Positions 32,864-40,217 of a stretch of 64,000 bases of DNA are shown here, in pieces. Position numbers and translations under genes: made by a program. Where the stretch lies: the NCBI GenBank assembly GCA_016124895.1, contig WGMU01000087.1, positions 1 through 64,000 of the forward strand, given 5' to 3'. The DNA is from a bacterium. Its GTDB lineage: Bacteria; Planctomycetota; Planctomycetia; Planctomycetales; Planctomycetaceae. The first letter of the stretch is position 1. Every line of letters starts with the position of its first letter. Under the pieces are notes generated by a model that was not told where the DNA came from, ran no database searches, and was given only the letters and a program-made list of their open reading frames with translations.

Positions 32864-34530
32864 GCGGCTTCTCCTGCGGGCAGAGTTGTGGGCGGCTCGC
32901 TGTCTGCTTCGACTGTGGCCCAGGCTGAGTAGACGTAGCGGAGTTTCTCCTCGGGATCGGGTGGGCTCAGCAGACTGCTCACGACCAGCAGAGTAGCCGT
33001 GACGAGGAATGCCCAGATCGAGAAGTACAGAAACGGCTCCTGAATCTGGAACAGTGGCGGCCATCCGAGGGCCTCGTAAACGGCGGGCTGGTTCAGTGCG
33101 TACAACAAAACCGACGTGGAGATTCCGCAGAGCAGGGCGAACAGCGCGGCTCGACCGGTCGCCCGTCGCCACAGAATGCCGAGTAGCAGGACTGCGAAGG
33201 CCGGGCCCTGAAAGAAGGCCATCAGCGTCTGAAAGATGGAGTAGATGCCAGACGCTTCGTTCATGCGCGTCAGCAGAAAGGCAAAGCCCAACGCCCAGAT
33301 CATCAGAGCGACGGTCGTGACACGGCCGACGCGCAGCAGTTGCTCGTCGGTCACGGACGGGTTCAGAAACCGCTTGTACAAATCGCTGGAAACGATGGTC
33401 GCGGCTGAATTCAGGTACGAATCGATGCTCGACATCAACGCTGCCAGAAACGCAGCGACGAACAGACCTCGCAGGCCAGCCGGCAGCAGCACGCCGACGA
33501 GGCTGGGGATCGCGGCGTCGCCGTTGGGCAGATCGGGTAGCAGAGCCACGGCGATCAGGCCGGGCACGGCAACGATCAGTGGAATGATGTTCTTGAGAAG
33601 GGCTCCCCAGACGTACGACGCCTTCGCCTCGAACTCGCTGCGGGCTCCGAGCGACCGCTGCACGATGGCCTGATTCCCGATCCAGTAGGCCGGGCTGAGG
33701 ATCAGTGCCAGACCGAAGTAAATGCCCGGCCAGGGAAACGGCGAGGGCGTATCGACCGGCAGAATCAGCGAGGTGCGTTCGGCGGGGCCTGTGTCGAGTT
33801 CGTTCGAGACTGACGCTGGCGCATCGTGCTGGCCATCGGGCGTATCGACGGTTTGCTGAGTGCGTCCTTCGGCCTCAGTCAGTCGACGGTTCAATTCACC
33901 AATGCCGCCGACCTCGACCAGTCCCAGCACAAGAATCATCAGGCAGCCGGTGATCATCACACAGCACTGGATCATGTCGGTATAGACGACCGCAGCCAGG
34001 CCGCCGATCAGTGTGTAGCCGCCGACCAGCAGAGCGGTCACTACAATGCACGCCGTCGTGTTCCAGCCGAACACCGCCGACATCATCCTGGCCGACGCCA
34101 GCAGCATGATGCCGAGGTTGCAGGCCATGAACAGCAGCCAGCACAGCGCCATGACCAGACGAACGCCGGCGTTGTAGCGGCGTTCGAGGAACTCGGGCAC
34201 GGTATAAACGCCGGCTCGGTAGAAGAAGGGGATGAAGACGAACGCGCCGACAATCATCGCAGGTACGCAGCCAATCCACTCGAAGTTTGCGACCGCCAGT
34301 CCGTGACTGTAGGCCGCTCCACCAACTCCGATAATGTCCGTTCCGCCGATATCCGTGGCGACAAGCGACATGCCGATCGCCCACCACGGCAACCGTCGCC
34401 CGGCCAGGAAGAAGTCGGTGCCACTCTTCAGCCGCAGACCGATAGCGACACCGAGACCGAGCGTCGCCACGAGGTAGATCCCGATGACGAGATAATCCGG
34501 CAGAGTCAGAACGCTGGTGTCGGCGAGCAT
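32860..34530 (-). CDS. Sodium:solute symporter (SSS family)
   Basis: A 556-residue integral membrane protein with about 13-14 predicted helices. SSS hallmarks are the first helix D-Y-L-V-I-G-I-Y-L-V-A-T-L-G-L-G-V-A, F-F-L-A-G-R-R-L-P-W-W-A-I-G-M-S-L, A-Y-S-H-G-L-A, G-G-L-A-A-V-V-Y-T-D-M-I-Q, W-I-G-N-Q-A-I-V-Q-R-S-L-G-A, and A-A-L-M-S-S-I-D-S-Y-L-N-S-A-A-T. It probably imports a sugar or similar solute with Na+. A ~55-residue hydrophilic loop (about residues 218-272) is longer than usual. The gene ends in ATGA overlap with the small membrane protein. Confidence 0.93.
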   Translation of the reverse strand: MLADTSVLTLPDYLVIGIYLVATLGLGVAIGLRLKSGTDFFLAGRRLPWWAIGMSLVATDIGGTDIIGVGGAAYSHGLAVANFEWIGCVPAMIVGAFVFIPFFYRAGVYTVPEFLERRYNAGVRLVMALCWLLFMACNLGIMLLASARMMSAVFGWNTTACIVVTALLVGGYTLIGGLAAVVYTDMIQCCVMITGCLMILVLGLVEVGGIGELNRRLTEAEGRTQQTVDTPDGQHDAPASVSNELDTGPAERTSLILPVDTPSPFPWPGIYFGLALILSPAYWIGNQAIVQRSLGARSEFEAKASYVWGALLKNIIPLIVAVPGLIAVALLPDLPNGDAAIPSLVGVLLPAGLRGLFVAAFLAALMSSIDSYLNSAATIVSSDLYKRFLNPSVTDEQLLRVGRVTTVALMIWALGFAFLLTRMNEASGIYSIFQTLMAFFQGPAFAVLLLGILWRRATGRAALFALLCGISTSVLLYALNQPAVYEALGWPPLFQIQEPFLYFSIWAFLVTATLLVVSSLLSPPDPEEKLRYVYSAWATVEADSEPPTTLPAGEAA

Positions 34531-34858
34531 GGATCACTTCATTAAGGAATGCGTCCGAAACAACAGTCCGACATCTCAGCGCAAAGACGCGAAGTCTCAA
34601 AGATTCGCGAAGACTTTGCGTTCCTTTGAGTCTTTGCGCTGCTGTCAGTCTGAAAAAATGATGAGTTTGTTTCGATCACGGTTCATACGAAAGTCACAGA
34701 GACATCGATCGGATTTCCGCGTTAAGCGTGTCATGCTACCGGGACTGTCGCCGGCCCGACACAATGTCCGCGAAGCCCGCTCGTCCAGAGGGCGTATTGA
34801 CCGTTCGATCGTCGTTTGACGTCGCGCCGCTGTTTCCCAGAGGGAGTCCATCATCGCT
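34531..34858. other. Divergent intergenic region with palindrome
   Basis: No gene is supported. It contains an inverted repeat, CAGCGCAAAGAC (34577-34588) with GTCTTTGCGCTG (34630-34641), perfect over 12 bases with a 41-base spacer that carries further GCGAAG/CTTTGCG repeats. It separates the symporter from the FG-GAP/DUF1080 gene and must hold both promoters. AGGGAG (34840-34845) is a possible ribosome-binding site for the latter. Confidence 0.6.
34577..34641. repeat. Palindromic GCAAAGAC element
   Basis: Perfect 12-bp arms, CAGCGCAAAGAC and GTCTTTGCGCTG, flank an internally repetitive spacer. The style (CAAAGACGCGAAG) recalls intergenic repeats seen in many planctomycete and verrucomicrobial genomes. 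It is unlike the other palindromes in this window in sequence. Confidence 0.75.
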
Positions 34859-37276
34859 ATGAAGACACTCGTGATTCTGAATCTACAAGTGGTTGTCGCG
34901 CTGGCAGCTCTGTTGAGTTCGGCAACAGCGGACGACTTCACACTGCACTCGTTTCAGAGGCAGCAACTGACTGACGTGTATTACTCGGAAGGCGCCAACA
35001 CCGGAGACCTCAATGGGGACGGCAGGGTCGACGTCGTTTATGGGCCGTTCTGGTTCGTCGGACCGGACTTCAAAGTGAAGCATGAGATCTACACGCCGGT
35101 GCCGCAGGACACGAACCGGTATGCGGACAACTTCTTTTCGTGGGTTTACGACTTCAATGGCGACGGACGCAACGATGTCTTCGTCGTCGGCTTTCCCGGC
35201 ACGCCCGCGTACGTTTACGAAAACCCCGGACCGACCGGGCTCAGTTCGCACTGGAAGAAGCACCAGGTTTTCGACTGGGTCTCCAACGAGTCTCCGCAAC
35301 TGACAAATCTCACTGGTGATGAGCGGCCCGAACTGGTCTGCACGCGCGACGGCTTCTTCGGCTTTGCGACGATCAACTGGGACAGGCCATTTGACGCGTG
35401 GTCGTTCCACCCGATTTCAGAGCAGATCACCGCAACAAAGTTCGGACACGGGCTCGGGATTGGTGATGTCAACGGCGACGGTCGGCTCGACGTGATTCAT
35501 TCCAAGGGCTGGTTCGAACAACCCGAATCGAATGCAGAATCGTCACGCTGGATTCCGCACGCGGCCTCGTTCAGCAACGCGTACGGCGGGGCGGAAATAT
35601 ACGCGTACGATGTCGATGGTGACGGCGACAACGACGTCATCACGAGCCAGGCGGCGCATGACTTTGGTCTGAGCTGGTATGAACAGGTCCGCGACGGCGA
35701 CGGCGTTACGTTCAAGCATCATCTGATTATGGGATCGCACCCGTCGGAGAATAAGTACGGCGTTCTGTTCAGCGAACTGCACTCGGTCGCGCTGGCGGAT
35801 ATAGACGGCGACGGTCTGAAGGATATTGTCACCGGGAAGACTTACTGGTCGCATCACAAGCAGAGTCCGATGTGGGACGCCGGCGCCGTTGTCTACTGGT
35901 TCCGGCTGACGCGAACCGACAAGGGCGTCGACTGGATTCCGTATCAGGCTGATGGAGAAGCGGGTATCGGGCGGCAGCTTTCTGTGACGGATATCAACGG
36001 CGACGGAAAACTGGACATCATCGTCGGTGGCATGAAGGGCGCTCACGTTCTGACGCATCAGACGAAATCTGTCCCAGAAGCGGAATGGCAGGCCGCGCAG
36101 CCGAAGCCGTACACCGGTCTGAAGCTGCCGTCAGTTGAGAGCGCCAAAGCGGCTCGCGGACCGAAAGCAAAGATCGACGAAAAGACGGGCCGCGTTGAGG
36201 GCGCGATCGAGGGAGAGTCGTTGAAGTCTCGGGCGTCCGCCGGTAAACCCCAGACGCAGGATATGAGCCGCTTCAAGGAAGACCGCTGGAGCGATGACGC
36301 GCAGCTCTGGTGGGCAGGCGGTCGGCCGGGCGACGCATTGACACTCGACCTGCCCGAGTTCACTGGAACGGTCGATCTCGAAGTCGTTCTGACCTGCGCT
36401 CGGGATTACGGCATCGTGCAGTTGTCACTCGACGATCAGCCGCTCGGTGATCCGATCGACCTGTTCAATCCCGACGTGATTACGACCGGCGTACTGAGCT
36501 TTCCGAAACTCGCCGTCAAAGGCCGCAAGCACTCGCTGACGCTGCAGATCGCGGGAGCGAATCCGCAGGCCGTGAAGGCGTACATGGTGGCGATCGACTG
36601 GCTGCGTCTCCGCCAGTCAGACGGAACCTTCGTTGCCGGTGCGTCTAACGTTCCGCCAGACGGTGCGGCATCAACCGCCGTTGTAAAACAGCCAGTCCCG
36701 GCAACTCGCGAAACAGCAAAGATATTGTTCAACGGCCGTGATCTGACCGGCTGGTCGGGACATGCTGATCTGTGGTCGGTGGAAGACGGCGAACTCGTCG
36801 GACGCACGGATGGATTACGCCGCAACGAGTGGATCGTCAGTGACCTGTCGGCTGTGAATTTCCGTCTGACGCTGGAAGTCAAACTCGTCGACAACGCCGG
36901 CAACAGCGGGATCCAGTTCCGCAGCAAGGCGCATGATGGCGAGGTGTCCGGCTATCAGGCGGATATTGGCGCCGGCTGGTGGGGCAAGCTGTACGAGGAA
37001 CACGGCCGCGCGCTTTTGTGGGCCAAGTCCGGCGAGCAGTACGTCAAGCCGGGTGACTGGAACACGTACGAAGTCGTTGCCGACGGACATTACATTCGGA
37101 CGGCGATTAACGGCCAGACATGCGTGGACCTCAATGATCCCAGGGGAGCGACGCGCGGCATCATCGCCTTTCAACTGCACAGCGGTGGAAAGACGGAGGT
37201 CCGTTTCCGGAAGATTCGACTGGAACTGCTCGATGACAAGCCAGAAGCGCCAACAGACGGGAAACGTCCGGAATGA
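34859..37276 (+). CDS. Secreted FG-GAP/VCBS protein with C-terminal 3-keto-disaccharide hydrolase-like (DUF1080) domain
   Basis: An 805-residue protein with a signal peptide (MKTLVILNLQVVVALAALLS, cut near ATADD). Residues about 25-405 hold FG-GAP/VCBS repeats with Ca-binding D-x-N/D-G-D-G-x-x-D motifs (GDLNGDGRVDVV, YDFNGDGRNDVF, GDVNGDGRLDVI, DVDGDGDNDVI, DIDGDGLKDIV, DINGDGKLDII), a propeller. A linker and a carbohydrate-binding-like beta domain follow (about 430-590). Residues about 615-795 match DUF1080: I-L-F-N-G-R-D-L-T-G-W-S-G, W-S-V-E-D-G-E-L-V-G, N-S-G-I-Q-F-R-S, and G-D-W-N-T-Y-E-V. Likely binds and cleaves glycans outside the cell. Divergent from the symporter, which could take up the product (inference). 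Confidence 0.88.
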   Translation: MKTLVILNLQVVVALAALLSSATADDFTLHSFQRQQLTDVYYSEGANTGDLNGDGRVDVVYGPFWFVGPDFKVKHEIYTPVPQDTNRYADNFFSWVYDFNGDGRNDVFVVGFPGTPAYVYENPGPTGLSSHWKKHQVFDWVSNESPQLTNLTGDERPELVCTRDGFFGFATINWDRPFDAWSFHPISEQITATKFGHGLGIGDVNGDGRLDVIHSKGWFEQPESNAESSRWIPHAASFSNAYGGAEIYAYDVDGDGDNDVITSQAAHDFGLSWYEQVRDGDGVTFKHHLIMGSHPSENKYGVLFSELHSVALADIDGDGLKDIVTGKTYWSHHKQSPMWDAGAVVYWFRLTRTDKGVDWIPYQADGEAGIGRQLSVTDINGDGKLDIIVGGMKGAHVLTHQTKSVPEAEWQAAQPKPYTGLKLPSVESAKAARGPKAKIDEKTGRVEGAIEGESLKSRASAGKPQTQDMSRFKEDRWSDDAQLWWAGGRPGDALTLDLPEFTGTVDLEVVLTCARDYGIVQLSLDDQPLGDPIDLFNPDVITTGVLSFPKLAVKGRKHSLTLQIAGANPQAVKAYMVAIDWLRLRQSDGTFVAGASNVPPDGAASTAVVKQPVPATRETAKILFNGRDLTGWSGHADLWSVEDGELVGRTDGLRRNEWIVSDLSAVNFRLTLEVKLVDNAGNSGIQFRSKAHDGEVSGYQADIGAGWWGKLYEEHGRALLWAKSGEQYVKPGDWNTYEVVADGHYIRTAINGQTCVDLNDPRGATRGIIAFQLHSGGKTEVRFRKIRLELLDDKPEAPTDGKRPE

Positions 37277-37372
37277 CTGGAACGTAAGAGCCCGGTACCA
37301 GCAGGTCGGGCAAGGTCTGTACCGCGCGGCAGTTGCCTGTGGTCAGTCAGGTTCTCGAAGGAAGTGTGATCA

Positions 37373-37507
37373 ATGACGACTCAACGCACGAACAGAAGAC
37401 TCGAACGCGTCTCAGGTTTTCATGGTCTGTGATGCCTGGTCGCTACAGCATCTCTGGCGGCCAGTGCAGCGCATGCGGCCCCTCCGTCGGACTGGCCGGA
37501 TCCCGTT
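37373..37507 (+). other. Interrupted signal-peptide region of the next gene
   Basis: ATG 37373 has an AAGGAAG ribosome-binding site eight bases upstream and opens the same frame as the sialidase-like protein. It reads MTTQRTNRRLERVSGFHGL, then TGA (37430-37432), then C-L-V-A-T-A-S-L-A-A-S-A-A-H-A-A-P-P, running on to residue 1 of the annotated CDS. Joined, this is a textbook signal peptide with a basic n-region and AHA-A cleavage site. The TGA therefore looks like a nonsense change, possibly from TGG. Confidence 0.75.
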
Positions 37508-38620
37508 ATGAATCCGGCCAGCCCGTTTATGCTCAAGCTGCCGGAAGTGGACTCGGACCCGGCGAAAATCGACTTCGCGCGGCTGCCGCGAGTTCCGTCC
37601 GAGCACGCAGTGATCAGCGACGCGCGCGATCGTGCCGGCACCTGGGTGCATCAGCATGCGTATCTGGCGTACTTCGGCAGCCGTTACTGGGCGATGTGGA
37701 GCGACGGGCCAGGCGTGCCGAATCCGAAACTCACGGCCGAGCAGCATCGTAACGTTGTGCCGGGGCACGACCGCCCAGGCACTCGCGTGTCCTATGCGAC
37801 AAGCACGGACGGTCTGCGCTGGAGCCAGCCCGCTGATCTGTCCGGCCCGCCGAGAATTGACGGCTTCGGATGGATTGCCCGCGGACTGTGGGTGCGTGAC
37901 GGCGAACTACTCGCGCTGGCCAGTCACTTCAATGCGCCAGGCTATCCAGGTGAAGGTTTGAGCCTTGAAGCGTTTCGCTGGGAAGAATCATTACAGCGCT
38001 GGGTGGCCCACGGTACGGTTCTCGACGACACGTTGAATAACTTTCCGCCGAAGAAGCTGCCGTCGGGTGAGTACATGATGACGCGCCGCGATCACCGCCA
38101 GCAGGTGTCTGTCATGATCGGGGGCGACAAGGAATTCAACCGCTGGCAGATTCGTCCGCTGGCCAGTTATGACCGAAAAGGCCGTCCGGAAGAACCTTAC
38201 TGGTACGTGCTGCCGGACGGCAAAAACCTGGTGGGCCTGATTCGTGACAACGGAGGTTCGAAGCGTCTGCTGCGCACGTTCTCAACCGACAACGGCCGGA
38301 CCTGGAGCCGTATCATTCAGACAGACTTTCCCGATGCGACCAGTAAGTTCTTCGCACTGCAAACGTCGCGCGGCTATTTCGCTCTGGTGTCGAATTCCAA
38401 TCCGCGACGCCGCGACCCACTCACGCTGGCCATCAGTCCGGACGGTCTGGTGTTCACGCACCTCTTCTACCTGGTCGGCGGTCGGCACATCGACTATCCG
38501 CACATGATCGAACATGACGGTCACCTACTGATCGCGTTTTCCGGTGCGAAGCAGACGATGGAGGTCCTGAGAGTATCGCTTGATTCGATTGACGGACTGC
38601 TCAGCGCGACGTCGCAGTGA
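37508..38620 (+). CDS. Sialidase/BNR-like propeller protein (5' end interrupted)
   Basis: A 370-residue open frame from ATG 37508; the natural gene starts at 37373 but is cut by TGA 37430. The product has Asp-box (BNR) motifs, S-T-D-N-G-R-T-W-S and S-T-D-G-L-R-W-S-Q, plus Arg-rich strands typical of exo-sialidase-like six-bladed propellers. No complete Arg triad could be confirmed. Original role was probably a secreted glycan-binding or sialidase-like protein; without the signal peptide the product would stay inside or not be made. It follows the FG-GAP/DUF1080 gene with a 96-base gap, likely one functional locus. Confidence 0.72.
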   Translation: MNPASPFMLKLPEVDSDPAKIDFARLPRVPSEHAVISDARDRAGTWVHQHAYLAYFGSRYWAMWSDGPGVPNPKLTAEQHRNVVPGHDRPGTRVSYATSTDGLRWSQPADLSGPPRIDGFGWIARGLWVRDGELLALASHFNAPGYPGEGLSLEAFRWEESLQRWVAHGTVLDDTLNNFPPKKLPSGEYMMTRRDHRQQVSVMIGGDKEFNRWQIRPLASYDRKGRPEEPYWYVLPDGKNLVGLIRDNGGSKRLLRTFSTDNGRTWSRIIQTDFPDATSKFFALQTSRGYFALVSNSNPRRRDPLTLAISPDGLVFTHLFYLVGGRHIDYPHMIEHDGHLLIAFSGAKQTMEVLRVSLDSIDGLLSATSQ

Positions 38621-38743
38621 AAGCTGTGCTTGAAATGCTGCACAAGCTGCAGTTATGCGAAATCGAAGGGCCTGGTGCCGTTTACGGAACACGCCTGCCG
38701 GCTGCCTGCCACGAGACGATTCCGCGGCTGCCCGTCTTGATGC

Positions 38744-40009
38744 TTACTCGCGCCAGAAGGTTGACTCCTGAGACGCGCTGTAAGTGACGTCGAGATGCGG
38801 TGTCTTAAGCGGCTGGTGTCTGGTTAATGACTGCAGTGCTGCTTCCACAAGACCGCTGGTCAGCAGCGTTCGCTCAATCGGATACGGAGCTTTTCCGGTA
38901 AGAAACATCTGCTCGGCGTTATCCATCAAAGCAGCGGAGTAGACGACGTTCGGGTTCGGCGGCAGGTAGAACAACGTCGAGAGCGGGGCCTCGCGGCCCT
39001 TCAGACGTGCTGCAAAGTTGAAGTCCTGCACGACACCATTGAGCATCAGCACGGTGCCGCGCGTGCCGTCGACGTAGCGGAAGAAGTAGCCGCGAGCGTC
39101 TTTGCCCCATTCTCGAATCTGGTCTGCCGTCGGGTAACGATGGCTGAAAGATTCCGGCTGACGCAGTGTCTGGCTGCGCGACAGGCAGGCTTCAAAGAGC
39201 TGCGGACTCCAGCCGCCCGGCAGATCGCCGGCGTCGACTCGTCGCCAGAGTTCGTCGCCCTCAAGGGCCAGCACGCTGGCGACGCCGGTTTCACCGCCAC
39301 GACGACGTTCCATCATGCACTGCAATGTCTCGATGGCATGGAAGTCGTAGATGTCTTTGCTGCCATAGGCGACGACCAGACCCTCTTCGATTTCGGCACC
39401 CAACGGCATTTCGACAGACGGCATCCGCCACGTCACCGGCAGTGAAGAGCCTGCCAGCAGCGGGAACTTCAGTTCGCGTGAGAGGTCGACCATTTCCTGC
39501 GCCAGATCGAAGCTCCATGACAGGTGCTTATCATTGAAAACGGGGACCGAGCGCCCGTCGATGCGGAAGACGTTCGCGATTTCTGTAAACAGCCGGTGCC
39601 GTGGATACAGCTTCTGGCCGAATTCGTTGAGCGGGTAATCACCGTGCTCCCCGATCAGCAGCACAGCGTCGACGGCCAGTTTCTCACCCCCGCAGCGCAG
39701 GGCTTCAGCAATCGTCGGGTAGATCGAGAATCCGTTTTCCTGAGCGCGGCGACGGCTGAGGTCGCCATCGGGCTGCTGATCGACATACGCCGCGACGACG
39801 TCCAGGCCTGGCCGATGCCACCTGCCCTGTTTCGGATAGCCGTGTAGAAACCGCTCGGCCATGTGCCAGGCGTGCGTCCCGTATTTCCACAGCGTCGTGA
39901 CAACCGCCAGCCGTTTGCGTGCCGTTGCCGACTGTTGAGCGGCGGATGCAAACGGAGTCAGAAGCAGAGAGCCGCCGGCAGCCGTGAGAAACTGTCTTCG
40001 ATCGAGCAT
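38744..40009 (-). CDS. Tat-exported conserved planctomycete protein, Gfo/Idh-like, unknown function
   Basis: A 421-residue protein. It has a twin-arginine signal (MLDRRQFLTAAGGSLLLTPF, cut near ASAAQ). The first mature strand, R-L-A-V-V-T-T-L-W-K-Y-G-T-H-A-W-H, then D-V-V-A-A-Y-V-D-Q-Q-P and I-G-E-H-G-D-Y-P-L-N-E-F-G, recalls a Rossmann-like N-terminal fold, but there is no clear G-x-G-x-x-G loop. The conserved L-A-G-S-S-L-P-V-T-W-R-M-P and E-T-L-Q-C-M-M-E-R-R-R-G-G-E-T-G-V are, from memory, shared by a family widespread in planctomycetes with no named function. It is convergent with the sialidase-like gene. Confidence 0.72.
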   Translation of the reverse strand: MLDRRQFLTAAGGSLLLTPFASAAQQSATARKRLAVVTTLWKYGTHAWHMAERFLHGYPKQGRWHRPGLDVVAAYVDQQPDGDLSRRRAQENGFSIYPTIAEALRCGGEKLAVDAVLLIGEHGDYPLNEFGQKLYPRHRLFTEIANVFRIDGRSVPVFNDKHLSWSFDLAQEMVDLSRELKFPLLAGSSLPVTWRMPSVEMPLGAEIEEGLVVAYGSKDIYDFHAIETLQCMMERRRGGETGVASVLALEGDELWRRVDAGDLPGGWSPQLFEACLSRSQTLRQPESFSHRYPTADQIREWGKDARGYFFRYVDGTRGTVLMLNGVVQDFNFAARLKGREAPLSTLFYLPPNPNVVYSAALMDNAEQMFLTGKAPYPIERTLLTSGLVEAALQSLTRHQPLKTPHLDVTYSASQESTFWRE

Positions 40010-40217
40010 GTTGGAAATCCCTGGTTGCAGGTTGAGTTGAGGATGTGTGCCGAACCGTTTCCGGGATCAGGACGTCAGCCTGAGGCTTCGTGGTCGTTGT
40101 TCGTTCCGGGAAAGCAAGTTGCGCGACGCGGCCTGTCGGGGAGTGAACGACGACAATTCCGCAGTCATTTCAGTGAGCATACGCGGTTCAGTCTGCGATT
40201 CATGACTGTGGCATCCT

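Noticed and set aside
33826-34545. A 239-codon His/Gln/Asp-rich plus-strand frame
   Set aside because: Antisense to the well-supported SSS symporter.
37430-37432. Selenocysteine at the TGA in the sialidase-like gene
   Set aside because: The codon falls in a signal peptide, where selenocysteine would be meaningless, and no selenocysteine insertion hairpin is evident just after it. A Trp-to-stop change is simpler.
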